Origin: Micromonospora sp. MA102
Lineage (GTDB): Bacteria > Actinomycetota > Actinomycetes > Mycobacteriales > Micromonosporaceae
DNA: 64,000 nt
Direction of reading: 5' to 3'
NCBI RefSeq assembly: GCF_025460765.1
Contig: NZ_JAMWEG010000019.1
Span: 1 to 64,000 of the forward strand
Positions 8,571-16,399 of this stretch are shown piece by piece. The notes below the pieces were generated by a model. That model saw only the letters and a program-made list of their open reading frames with translations, had not been told where the DNA came from and made no database searches. Every line of letters begins with the position of its first letter. Position 1 is the stretch's first letter. Both the position numbers and the translations under genes were made by a program.

Positions 8571-9560
8571 GTGACCTACCTCGCCAGCGAAGACCGTTAC
8601 GACTCGATGATCTACCGGCGCAGTGGCCGGAGCGGCCTGCGCCTGCCCGCCATCTCGCTCGGGCTGTGGCACAACTTCGGGCCGGACCGCCCGTACGAGC
8701 GGCAGCGGGACATCGTCCGGCGCGCCTTCGACCTCGGGATCACCCACTTCGACCTGGCCAACAACTACGGCCCGCCGCCCGGCGCCGCCGAGGAGAACTT
8801 CGGCCGGCTGCTCGCCACCGACCTGAAGCCGTACCGGGACGAGCTGGTCATCTCCAGCAAGGCCGGCTATCTGATGTGGCCCGGCCCGTACGGCGAGTGG
8901 GGCTCGCGCAAGTACCTGATCTCCTCGCTGGACCAGTCGCTGCGCCGGATGGGCCTCGACTACGTCGACATCTTCTACTCCCACCGGTTCGACCCGGACA
9001 CCCCGCTGGAGGAGACGATGGGCGCGCTGGACGCGATCGTGCGCTCCGGCAAGGCGCTCTACGTGGGCATCTCCAACTACAACTCGGAGCAGACCGCCCG
9101 GGCTGCCGGCATCCTCCGCGAGCTGGGCACCCCACTGCTGATCAACCAGCCGTCGTACTCGATGCTCAACCGCTGGACCGAGGCCGACGGGTTGCTGGAC
9201 ACGCTGGAGCAGGCCGGCGCCGGCTGCATCGCCTACAGCCCGCTGGCGCAGGGCCTGCTCACCGACCGCTACCTGGGCGGCATCCCCGCCGACTCCCGGG
9301 TGCGCACCAGCGTCTTCCTCAACGAGAGCGACCTCAGCGAGGAGCGGATGGCCACCATCCGCGGGCTCGCCGGGGTCGCCGAGCGGCGCGGCCAGAGCCT
9401 GGCCCAGCTCGCGCTGGCCTGGGCGCTGCGCGACCCCCGCATGACCAGCCTGATCATCGGGGCGAGCAGCGTGGCCCAACTGGAGGGGAACGTGGCCGCG
9501 CTGGACAACCTCGACCTCGGCGCCGAGGACCTGGCCGAGATCGACCGCCACCTGGGCTGA
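8571..9560 (+). CDS. Aldo/keto reductase, YghZ-like (L-glyceraldehyde 3-phosphate reductase family)
   Basis: 329 aa from GTG 8571 (VTYLASEDRYDSM). The frame is open upstream, but that part overlaps the divergent AKR gene. Catalytic residues are visible: Asp and Tyr in DLANNYG, Lys in ISSKAGY and His in FYSHRFDP. The cofactor region QLALAWALRD to IIGASSVAQLEGN is typical. YghZ/AKR14 enzymes use NADPH to reduce small aldehydes such as methylglyoxal or L-glyceraldehyde 3-phosphate. It is divergent from the frameshifted AKR with ~97 bp between starts, so the two may share control. If the first reductase is inactive, this one is unlikely to be its duplicate, since the sequences are quite different. 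Confidence 0.9.
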   Translation: MTYLASEDRYDSMIYRRSGRSGLRLPAISLGLWHNFGPDRPYERQRDIVRRAFDLGITHFDLANNYGPPPGAAEENFGRLLATDLKPYRDELVISSKAGYLMWPGPYGEWGSRKYLISSLDQSLRRMGLDYVDIFYSHRFDPDTPLEETMGALDAIVRSGKALYVGISNYNSEQTARAAGILRELGTPLLINQPSYSMLNRWTEADGLLDTLEQAGAGCIAYSPLAQGLLTDRYLGGIPADSRVRTSVFLNESDLSEERMATIRGLAGVAERRGQSLAQLALAWALRDPRMTSLIIGASSVAQLEGNVAALDNLDLGAEDLAEIDRHLG

Positions 9561-9570
9561 CGGCGGGCGC

Positions 9571-10500
9571 TCACCAGATCCGGCGGCGGCCGGCGCGGTG
9601 GCTGCGGACCCCGCACGGCCGGCCCACCGGCACGCTGCCGGCCCGCCGCAGCCGCATCGCCACCACGACGACGAGCAGCACGGTGACCCCGGCCGCCGCG
9701 CCGACCACGAGCGGCCGGGGGAACCGTCCGGTGTCGGTCACGGCCGCCACCGGCACCCCCGCCGCCGGGTCGCCGGCCGCGTCGCCGGTTGCGGCCCTCG
9801 GCACGGTACGCGGGGCCGCCGCGCTCGCCGGGGGTGACGCCGACGACCTGGTACGCGGCTCGGACGCCGCCCCACCGGACGGCGACCGGAACACCACGTC
9901 GGAGCAGGAGTAGTAGGTGTCCTGGGTGTTCGAGTTCTGCCAGATGGTGTAGATGATGTGCCGCCCGGTGCGCCCCGCCGGCAGCCGCCCCGGCATCTGG
10001 TAGGCGCCGTCCCGGATCGGCGGGTCGGTGACCGTGAGGAACGCCTTCTCCGCCAGGTCCGCCCAGGTCAGCCGCCGCGTCGGCGCGTACGAGGCGGTAG
10101 TGGCGTAGAACCGGAACGTGCCCTTGTGCGGGATCGTGGTGCGGTAGCGGAAGGTGTAGCGGGCGCCGGCCGTGAGCGTGGTGGCCGGCCAGTCTGCCCG
10201 GGGCAGGTCCAGCCCCCGGTACGCCGACAGCCCGCCGCTGCACAGCTCCCCGTCGGGGATGCGCTCCCGGTCCCGCCCGTCGATCCGGGCCACCCGGATG
10301 TTGTCCCACTCCCGCACGGCGGCCCCCTCGACGATCGCGGCCCGGCAGGCCGGCGTGTCCGCCCGGCCACCCTCCGGACCGCAGGCGGCGGCCCGGCTCA
10401 ACGGGCTGGTGGGGGCGCCGTGCGCGCTCGCCGGCACGCCGGTGAGCAGCAGGGTCGCGGTGACGGCGGCGAGCCCGGCGAGCGTGCGGCGTACGGCCAT
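9571..10500 (-). CDS. Membrane-anchored AA10 lytic polysaccharide monooxygenase
   Basis: 309 aa from ATG 10500, preceded by GGGAGG. A signal peptide ends VPASA, and cleavage would leave His as residue 1 (HGAPTSPLS), the essential first ligand of the copper histidine brace. The second His is in TIPHKGTFRFYAT. Cys-rich segments (ACGPEGG, LCSGG, YYSCSDVVF) and IYTIWQNSNTQDTYYSC match chitin/cellulose-binding AA10 enzymes, which oxidatively cleave crystalline polysaccharide. After a Ser/Ala/Pro linker a C-terminal hydrophobic segment (PLVVGAAAGVTVLLVVVVAM) with a basic tail follows. Most AA10 enzymes are secreted free or with a carbohydrate module, so anchoring to the cell membrane is unusual. 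Confidence 0.9.
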   Translation of the reverse strand: MAVRRTLAGLAAVTATLLLTGVPASAHGAPTSPLSRAAACGPEGGRADTPACRAAIVEGAAVREWDNIRVARIDGRDRERIPDGELCSGGLSAYRGLDLPRADWPATTLTAGARYTFRYRTTIPHKGTFRFYATTASYAPTRRLTWADLAEKAFLTVTDPPIRDGAYQMPGRLPAGRTGRHIIYTIWQNSNTQDTYYSCSDVVFRSPSGGAASEPRTRSSASPPASAAAPRTVPRAATGDAAGDPAAGVPVAAVTDTGRFPRPLVVGAAAGVTVLLVVVVAMRLRRAGSVPVGRPCGVRSHRAGRRRIW

Positions 10501-10673
10501 GTCATCGACCTCCCGCGCACTGGTACGGGCGCCGGGCGGCAAAGGTTCGATCCGCGCGCCGGCGTGCCGGACCCCACGGCCGGCTCGGGTGTGCTGACCG
10601 AACGGCCGGGCGGGGCGGCGGCGGAGCGGCGTGGGCCCTACAGTGACGAAACCCCGCGATCAAGGAGCGAGCC

Positions 10674-12923
10674 GTGTCCGAGCCGCCACAGACGCCCGAG
10701 GCGCCCCGACCCGCTCCGGCGGCCGGGTCCGACGTCACGCCGCACCTGCTCGTCGTGCCCGACGTGGCGGGCGCGCCGCCCGCGGTGCCGTGGCCCGGCC
10801 CGGAGGGGCAGCCCGCCTGGGCGATCCCGGTGGTCGTGCCGCCCGGCACCCGCGGCTACGCGCTGTTCGTGCCGCTGGTGCCCGTGGCGGAGGGCCAGCC
10901 CGCCGCGTCCGCCGAGCAACCGGCCGCCCCGCGGTTGCTGGTCCCCGCGCCCGGGGTGCCCACCCAGGCCACCCCGCCGGCCGTCGAGACCCCGAGCCGC
11001 GCGGCCCCGTCCGATCCCACGGCCGGCGCGGCCGCTCCTACGGCCGACCCGACTTCGACGACCCCGGCGGCGTCCCCGCCCGGTGCCGGTGGCGCCGGCA
11101 CGGCGACCGACGATGCGGGCACGCCGGCCCCCTCCCCCGTCGGGCAGCCCAGCGCGGACGCCGGACCGACACCGGCCACCGAGGTCGGGCCGGAACCGGG
11201 GACCGAGCCGGAACCGGAGGCCCGCCCTGGCCCGGCGACCTCGACGGCCCCTGCTCCGCCCGCGGCCTCGCCGGCGACGCCACCCGTCGCCGAAGCTCAT
11301 CCGGCCGCCGCCGTCCAGGCTCAGCCGATCGCCGCAGCCCCGCCGTACCCCGGGCACGGGGTGCAGCCCTGGGGCGGCTACCCGCCCGCGCCCGGCTGGA
11401 CGCCCCGGCCCCGCACCCCCCGCACCTCGTTCCTCGGCGCGCGCTGGCCGGGCCCGAAGCAGGCCACCGGCCGGTCCGTCCCCCTGGCCGTGCTGGCCGG
11501 GGCGCTCGGCACCGCGTTCTTCGTGCCGCTGAGCCGGGTCGGCATCGGCTGGTTCCTGGGCTGGCTCACGCTGACCCTCGGCGTGCTGGTCGCGGTGCGC
11601 CGGCGCACCGCCGGCCTGCCCCGCACCGAGCGGCTGATCCGCGGCGGGTGGGCGGCGGCGGCACTGGTCCTGCTCGCCGTGCTGGCCTTCCGCAACGCCT
11701 GGTGGCTGGTGACGTTCTGCGTGCTCGGCGCGCTGGGCTGCGCCACCCTGGCGATCGTGGGTGGCCGGCTGGTCCGTTCGATCCTGTTCGGCCTGGTCGC
11801 CACGCCGTTCGCGGCGCTCCGCGGCCTGCCCTGGGTGCGGCGGCACGTCACCGCCTCACCGGAGGCCGGGACCGTCCGCAAGATCACCGGCTCGGTGGTC
11901 GCCACCGTGCTGGTGCTGCTGGTCTTCGGCAGCCTGCTCGCCTCGGCCGACGCGGCCTTCTCCGAGGTGCTCAACGCGATCGTCCCCGAGATCAACATCG
12001 GTACGGTGTTCCGCTGGATCTTCCTGGCCGCGGTCGGTGGCCTGATCGCCGTCGCGGCGGTCTACACGCTGGCCGCCCCGCCCGACCTGTCCACCGTGGA
12101 CCGGCCGAGCGCCCGCCGACTGGGCGCGCTGGAGTGGGCGCCGGCCATCGGCGCGCTGACGCTGCTCTTCGCCGGCTTCGTGATCGTGCAGTTCACCGTG
12201 CTCTTCGGCGGCCAGCGGCACGTGCAGAAGGTCGCCGGGTTGAGCTACTCCGAGTACGCCCGCAGCGGCTTCTGGCAGCTCCTCTTCGTCACCCTGCTGA
12301 CCCTGGCCGTGCTGGGCGGGGTGAGCCGCTGGGCCAGCCGCGAGCGGCCGGTCGAGCGCCACCTGCTGCGCGTCCTGCTGGGCCTGCTCAGCGCCCTCAG
12401 CGTGGTCATCGTGGTGTCGGCGCTGTCCCGGATGTGGACCTACCAGAAGGTCTACAGCTTCACCGGCGAGCGGATCTTCGTGATGGCGTTCGAGCTGCTG
12501 CTCGGCGCGATCTTCCTGATGATCCTGGCGGCCGGCGTGCGGTGGCAGGGCCGGTGGATCCCGGGCACGACCGTAGCGCTGGCCGTGGCGATGCTGCTCG
12601 GCCTCGCGGTGCTGAACCCGGAGGACTACGCGGCGAAGCGCAACATCCTGCGCTACGAGCAGACCGGCAAGATCGACGCGTGGTACCTGCGGGCGCTCTC
12701 GGCCGACGCGACGCCCGCGCTGACCCGGCTCCCCGACCGGGTCCGCCGGTGCACGCTGAGCTGGATCGCCGACGACCTGGAGGAGCCCGACCCCTGGTAC
12801 GCCTGGAACCTGGGCCGGCACCGGGCCCGCCAGGCCCTCGACCGGGTCGGGCCGGGCGCGATCGGCGGCCCGAAGGACTGCCGGCGGGCCGACCAGTTCG
12901 ACCTGCCCAAGTCCCGCCGGTGA
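10674..12923 (+). CDS. Large polytopic membrane protein, DUF4153/DUF4173-like
   Basis: 749 aa from GTG 10674 with AAGGAG upstream. Residues ~1-240 are a Pro/Ala/Thr-rich, low-complexity, probably cytosolic or disordered region. From ~260 there are about eleven to twelve transmembrane helices, including paired helices around WWLVTFCVLGALG and VVATVLVLLVFGSLLASADA. After the membrane part a soluble tail of about 85 residues follows (LNPEDYAAKRNILRYEQTGK, then RLPDRVRRCTLSW). This layout fits DUF4153/DUF4173 proteins common in actinobacteria, whose function is unknown. A strong hairpin at 12929-12962 ends the unit. Confidence 0.75.
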   Translation: MSEPPQTPEAPRPAPAAGSDVTPHLLVVPDVAGAPPAVPWPGPEGQPAWAIPVVVPPGTRGYALFVPLVPVAEGQPAASAEQPAAPRLLVPAPGVPTQATPPAVETPSRAAPSDPTAGAAAPTADPTSTTPAASPPGAGGAGTATDDAGTPAPSPVGQPSADAGPTPATEVGPEPGTEPEPEARPGPATSTAPAPPAASPATPPVAEAHPAAAVQAQPIAAAPPYPGHGVQPWGGYPPAPGWTPRPRTPRTSFLGARWPGPKQATGRSVPLAVLAGALGTAFFVPLSRVGIGWFLGWLTLTLGVLVAVRRRTAGLPRTERLIRGGWAAAALVLLAVLAFRNAWWLVTFCVLGALGCATLAIVGGRLVRSILFGLVATPFAALRGLPWVRRHVTASPEAGTVRKITGSVVATVLVLLVFGSLLASADAAFSEVLNAIVPEINIGTVFRWIFLAAVGGLIAVAAVYTLAAPPDLSTVDRPSARRLGALEWAPAIGALTLLFAGFVIVQFTVLFGGQRHVQKVAGLSYSEYARSGFWQLLFVTLLTLAVLGGVSRWASRERPVERHLLRVLLGLLSALSVVIVVSALSRMWTYQKVYSFTGERIFVMAFELLLGAIFLMILAAGVRWQGRWIPGTTVALAVAMLLGLAVLNPEDYAAKRNILRYEQTGKIDAWYLRALSADATPALTRLPDRVRRCTLSWIADDLEEPDPWYAWNLGRHRARQALDRVGPGAIGGPKDCRRADQFDLPKSRR

Positions 12924-12928
12924 CCCTG

Positions 12929-12962
12929 CCGGCCGGGCCGCGGCACGCCGTGGCCCGGCCGG
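12929..12962 (+). terminator. Hairpin terminator after DUF4153-like gene
   Basis: Perfect 11-bp inverted repeat, CCGGCCGGGCC at 12929-12939 and GGCCCGGCCGG at 12952-12962, with a 12-nt loop, 6 bases after the stop codon. No U-tract follows, as is usual in actinobacteria. Confidence 0.65.
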
Positions 12963-12987
12963 GGGCGCACCCGGCCCGTCCGCGAAC

Positions 12988-13009
12988 GTTCACCGCCCCC
13001 TCACGTGAG
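12988..13009 (+). promoter_or_regulatory. Candidate PhoP box upstream of glycerophosphodiesterase
   Basis: GTTCACCGCCC followed directly by CCTCACGTGAG gives two 11-nt units. The first matches the Streptomyces PHO-box core GTTCACC exactly and the second keeps only TCAC. It lies about 75 bp before the start codon of a secreted glycerophosphodiester phosphodiesterase, a gene type under PhoP control in Streptomyces (glpQ1/glpQ2). The second unit also contains the palindrome CTCACGTGAG, so another regulator could be the real ligand. Confidence 0.35.
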
Positions 13010-13082
13010 GGCCACGGCGGACACCGACCCCGCACCTACCTTCGGCTGCGCGAACGTCAACCGAAGTAGCGGAGGTTCCTCC

Positions 13083-14150
13083 ATGTCCGTCCGTCAGCTC
13101 ATGACGGTGCTGGCCGCCGGGGCGGCGCTGGCCGTGCCCACGGCCGCCCACGCGGCCCCCGGCGCCGGTCCCGGCGTGCTGCCGCAGAAGACCCACTTCG
13201 ACCTGCAGGCGCACCGGGGCGGGATCGGGCTGACCACCGAGGAGACGCTGGCCGGCTTCGCCAAGGCCATGCGCCTCGGCGTCACCACGCTGGAGCTCGA
13301 CACCCAGGTCACCGGGGACGAGAAGGTGGTCGTCACGCACGACCGGCAGGTCAGCGCGCAGAAGTGCCGCGACACCGCCCCGGTGACCCCGGGCGACCCG
13401 ATGTACCCGTACGTCGGGAAGTACATCAAGGACCTGACCCTGGCCCAGATCAAGACCATGGACTGCGGCTACCAGCAGCTGCCCGGCTTCCCGGAGCAGG
13501 AGCAGATCGCCGGGGTCCGGATGGCCGAGCTGCGGGACGTGCTGAGCCTGGTGAAGAGCTGGCGCGCCCACCAGCTCACGCTGAACATCGAGACCAAGGT
13601 GGAGGCGGGCGCGCCCGAGCAGACCGCTCCGCGCGAGCTGTTCGTCCGCCGGGTCTTCGAGGAGATCCGTGCCTCCGGCATCGAGGACCAGGTCACCATC
13701 CAGTCCTTCGACTGGGGCGCGCTGCGGGTGATGCACCGGCTCGCGCCGCGGTGGCCGCTGGTGGCCCTGACCAACTACGACTTCCTCCAGGTCGGCAAGC
13801 CCGGCGCCTCGCCGTGGCTGGGCGGCCTGGACGCCGACGACTTCGGTGGTGATTTCGTCCGCACGGCGGCCGCGATCCCGGGCGTGACCGCCCTCTCCCC
13901 CAACTACGGCTTCCCGCAGAACGGCACGGTGGCCGACCCGGCCTTCCGCTTCTACCCGGACGCGAAGATGATCGCCGACGCGCACGCCCGCGGCCTGAAG
14001 GTCGTGCCGTGGACCTGCGACGACCCGGCCACCGTGGCGGCGCTCATGGACCTGGGCGTCGACGGGATCATCACCAACTACCCGAACCGGGTCCGGCAGC
14101 TCATGGCCGAGCGGGGCATGCGCCTGCCGAAGGCGTACCAGCCGCGCTGA
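13083..14150 (+). CDS. glpQ: Secreted glycerophosphodiester phosphodiesterase
   Basis: 355 aa from ATG 13083 with GGAGG 7 nt upstream. A signal peptide (about residues 1-23, ending AAHAA) is followed by a GDPD TIM barrel. Catalytic residues seen are His-Arg in LQAHRGG, Glu/Asp in TTLELDTQVTGDEKVVVTHD, and the C-terminal WTCDDPATVAAL-DGIITNYPNR. It hydrolyses glycerophosphodiesters to glycerol 3-phosphate and an alcohol outside the cell, releasing phosphate-containing nutrients. The upstream PHO-box-like repeats suggest induction under phosphate limitation. The gene stands alone and faces the VOC gene across a bidirectional hairpin. Family certain; the symbol is by function. Confidence 0.9.
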   Translation: MSVRQLMTVLAAGAALAVPTAAHAAPGAGPGVLPQKTHFDLQAHRGGIGLTTEETLAGFAKAMRLGVTTLELDTQVTGDEKVVVTHDRQVSAQKCRDTAPVTPGDPMYPYVGKYIKDLTLAQIKTMDCGYQQLPGFPEQEQIAGVRMAELRDVLSLVKSWRAHQLTLNIETKVEAGAPEQTAPRELFVRRVFEEIRASGIEDQVTIQSFDWGALRVMHRLAPRWPLVALTNYDFLQVGKPGASPWLGGLDADDFGGDFVRTAAAIPGVTALSPNYGFPQNGTVADPAFRFYPDAKMIADAHARGLKVVPWTCDDPATVAALMDLGVDGIITNYPNRVRQLMAERGMRLPKAYQPR

Positions 14151-14156
14151 CCCCAC

Positions 14157-14190
14157 CGGCGGCGCCCGTCCGGCAGGGCGGGCGCCGCCG
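14157..14190. terminator. Bidirectional hairpin terminator
   Basis: CGGCGGCGCCCG (14157-14168) and CGGGCGCCGCCG (14179-14190) form a perfect 12-bp stem with a 10-nt loop between two convergent genes. Confidence 0.7.
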
Positions 14191-14194
14191 CCGG

Positions 14195-14536
14195 TCAGCC
14201 GGGGCCGCCGCCGAAGCCGATCTCGTTGCCGTCCGGGTCGCGGAAGATGGCCTTGCGGACTCCGTTGTCGTACGTCTCGCACTCGGCCGGCGTCAGGCCG
14301 CGCTCGGCGATCTGCGCGAGGCGGGCGTCGAGATCGTCGACGAAGACGGTGTGCATGGCGTGGCCGGCGTGCTCGGGCCGCACGTCGATGTACAGGAACC
14401 GGTGCTCGGCGAGCTCCCACACCGCCTCGGTGTCGTTCGGCAGGAACGCGGGTGGCGCGCCGAGGAGCCGCTCGTACCAGGCCGCCGCCGCGCGACGGTC
14501 GCGGACAGGAAGGCCCGCGAACAGGTCTACGGTCAT
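14195..14536 (-). CDS. VOC-family (glyoxalase/bleomycin-resistance fold) protein
   Basis: 113 aa in one vicinal-oxygen-chelate module pair: LFAGLPVRDRRAAAAWYERLLGA at the N terminus, the central HTVFVDDLDARLAQI, and the C-terminal IFRDPDGNEIGFGG. This signature is shared by glyoxalase I, antibiotic-binding and dioxygenase relatives, so substrate cannot be named. The usual metal-binding Glu in the last strand is present (NEIGF). It lies 70 bp downstream of the reductase gene on the same strand, a weak hint of co-transcription. Confidence 0.8.
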   Translation of the reverse strand: MTVDLFAGLPVRDRRAAAAWYERLLGAPPAFLPNDTEAVWELAEHRFLYIDVRPEHAGHAMHTVFVDDLDARLAQIAERGLTPAECETYDNGVRKAIFRDPDGNEIGFGGGPG

Positions 14537-14606
14537 GTGGCCATGCTAGGGATGAGAGAGCTTCTCCGCCGAAACGCAGGCTTGCCAGCGTGCGCGCGGC
14601 CGGTGG

Positions 14607-15254
14607 TCATCGTCGCCAGAACAGCAGGTGGGTGACCCCGCTCGGGCTCGGCACCGACTCGAGGTGGAAGCGGTCGAGAAGCTCGTCGGGGCTCTCCCAC
14701 AGCCGCTCACCGCGACCGAGGTCGACGGGGGCGACGACGATGTGCATCTCGTCGACCAGGTCGGCCTCGAGGAATTCTCGGATGGTGGCGACTCCGCCGC
14801 CGAGGCGTACGTCCCGGCCGTCGGCCGCCTGCTTCGCGCGTGCCAGCGCCTCGGCCGGGCTGGCGTCGAGGAAGTGGAACGTGGTGTCCGCCAGGGTGAA
14901 CGACGGGCGCTCGTGGTGGGTGAGCACGAAGACCGGCACGTGGAACGGTGGGTTGTCCCCCCACCACCCCTGCCAGTCGTGGTTCTCCCAGGGGCCGCGC
15001 TGCGGGCCGAACTTGTTACGGCCCATGATCTCGGCGCCGATGTTGCGGTCGTAGTCGCGGGTCAGGTAGTCGTCCAGGCCACGGGTGCCCCCGGGCTCGG
15101 TGCGGTACACGAAGCTGGCGGTGGCGGCACGCCAGGCGAACAGCGCGGTGGGGTCCGCGTGGCCGAAGGGCCGCTCCAGGCTCTGCCCCTCGCCGGCGCC
15201 GAACCCGTCGCGTGACACGGCGAAGCTCTGCACCCTCAACAGCTGCTGTGGCAC
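14607..15254 (-). CDS. Dihydrofolate reductase-like (RibD C-terminal domain) protein
   Basis: 215 aa from GTG 15254, chosen because GAGGGGG lies just upstream; GTG 15275 and TTG 15239 are alternatives. The sequence shows the RibD-C/DHFR fold: VQSFAVSRDGF at the start, MGRNKFGP, PVFVLTHHERPSF, and the NADPH-binding VRLGGGVATIREFL with LVDEMHIVVAPVDLG. Stand-alone members are called dihydrofolate reductase family proteins, but they are usually not the housekeeping DHFR and their substrate is unknown. It belongs to a group of small single genes without clear operon partners. Confidence 0.82.
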   Translation of the reverse strand: MPQQLLRVQSFAVSRDGFGAGEGQSLERPFGHADPTALFAWRAATASFVYRTEPGGTRGLDDYLTRDYDRNIGAEIMGRNKFGPQRGPWENHDWQGWWGDNPPFHVPVFVLTHHERPSFTLADTTFHFLDASPAEALARAKQAADGRDVRLGGGVATIREFLEADLVDEMHIVVAPVDLGRGERLWESPDELLDRFHLESVPSPSGVTHLLFWRR

Positions 15255-15391
15255 GAATCCCCCTCTGGCGAGCACCGTCTGTTGGCAACCTACAACCTGT
15301 CGCGCCTGGAGCCTGCTCAGCGGGCACGACGGACACCCTCACCGGCTCGGGGCTTGCATCCGGTACCTCGGTACAGGCTTACCGTCGGAGG

Positions 15392-15748
15392 ATGAGTGAC
15401 CACGACATCACGACGGACGAATCCTGGGTGCCGGATGCGTGCACCCTGCCGACGGCCGAACGGCCGCTGCGGCTCGCCGAGTTCGATCAGTTCTTCCGCG
15501 CCGCGGTCCGGGGTGCCGATCGCGTCTCGGCAGAGCACCTGCGGTTGCGGCTCGACGGCGGGGAGCACGTCGAGGAGACGGCGCGGGCTCTGACGGCCCG
15601 TGAGTCGTCGTGCTGCTCGTTCTTCGCCTTCGACATCGCGCGACACGGCCCGGACCTGCTGACGCTGGACGTCCGGGTACCAGCGGCGCATGTCGACGTG
15701 CTCGACGCCCTCGCCGCGCGGGCCACGGCTGTCCGGGCCCCGAGATGA
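15392..15748 (+). CDS. Small conserved protein with Cys-Cys motif, coupled to MerR regulator
   Basis: 118 aa from ATG 15392 with CGGAGG immediately before it. No named domain. The central ARESSCCSFFAFDI segment with adjacent cysteines is striking, and CTLPTAERPLRLAEFDQFF precedes it. The stop overlaps the MerR start by 4 bp (ATGA), so the two are translated together. The cysteine pair and the MerR partner suggest handling or sensing of a thiophilic metal, but this is inference from context. A possible role as a metal chaperone or regulator partner is untested. Confidence 0.7.
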   Translation: MSDHDITTDESWVPDACTLPTAERPLRLAEFDQFFRAAVRGADRVSAEHLRLRLDGGEHVEETARALTARESSCCSFFAFDIARHGPDLLTLDVRVPAAHVDVLDALAARATAVRAPR

Positions 15749-16191
15749 CCGGATCGGGGCTGCGCAGCGGCGAACTGGCCGACGCGGCCGGTGTCAACCC
15801 GCAGATGCTGCGCTACTACGAGCGCCGGGGGCTCCTCGCCGCCCCGCGGCGGTCGCCGGGCGGGCACCGGCTCTACCCGTCCGACACGGTCACCGTGTTG
15901 CGGGTCATCAAGATCGCCCAGCGCCTCGGGTTCACCCTCAGGGAGGTGGCCGACCTGCTGGACGCCGGCCGGCACCGGCACCGCCGACCCGACAGCGGCC
16001 TCCGGGCACAGGCCAGGGAGAAGCTCGTCGAGGTGGAACAGAAGCTGGCCGACCTCACCGTCATCCGCGACACGCTCCGCGCCGCCGTCTCGGCCGGTTG
16101 TGACGATCTGGTCACCTGCGCCGGCAGCTCCAGCTGCCCGCTTCCCTTCGCCGAACTCACCGAGGGCCGGCGGGAACCGTGTCCGGAATGA
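15745..16191 (+). CDS. MerR-family transcriptional regulator with C-terminal cysteines
   Basis: 148 aa from ATG 15745. The N-terminal winged HTH is typical (LRSGELADAAGVNPQMLRYY, then ERRGLLAAPRRSPGGHRLYP), followed by the dimer helix AREKLVEVEQKLADLTVIRD. The C terminus carries three cysteines (AGCDDLVTCAGSSSCPLPF), the spacing pattern of metal-sensing MerR proteins such as mercury MerR. MerR proteins twist spacer-lengthened promoters to activate transcription on ligand binding. The regulated gene is not obvious; the co-transcribed Cys-Cys protein is the closest candidate. No mercuric reductase or efflux gene is in the window, so a mercury role is not claimed. Confidence 0.88.
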   Translation: MTGSGLRSGELADAAGVNPQMLRYYERRGLLAAPRRSPGGHRLYPSDTVTVLRVIKIAQRLGFTLREVADLLDAGRHRHRRPDSGLRAQAREKLVEVEQKLADLTVIRDTLRAAVSAGCDDLVTCAGSSSCPLPFAELTEGRREPCPE

Positions 16192-16237
16192 CGAAAGGGC
16201 GTCCGTCATGTCTGACGAACGCCCTGATCGCGAAGGG

Positions 16238-16310
16238 TGGAGCCGAGGGGACTCGAACCCCTGACCCCCACACTGCCAGTGTGGTGCGCTACCAGCTGCG
16301 CCACGGCCCC
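16238..16310 (-). tRNA. tRNA-Ala (anticodon GGC)
   Basis: 73-nt cloverleaf on the minus strand. The acceptor stem is GGGGCCG with CGGCTCC, the D arm has TGGCGCAGCTGGTAGCGC, the anticodon stem CCACA/TGTGG encloses loop CTGGCAG with anticodon GGC, and the T arm has the GGTTCGAGTCC core. The discriminator is A. The 3' CCA is not encoded (the next bases are CCC). Confidence 0.95.
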
Positions 16311-16399
16311 TTGCGGTCGTCCCGGTCGCCCGGGCACGGAGAGAACTATACACACGCCGGTTGGCATGGTCATCTCGCGGGGGTCTCCCGGCCGGTCGC

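Noticed and set aside
15745..16191. Mercury-resistance operon
   Set aside because: The MerR protein has suggestive cysteines but no merA, merP or merT-like gene is near.
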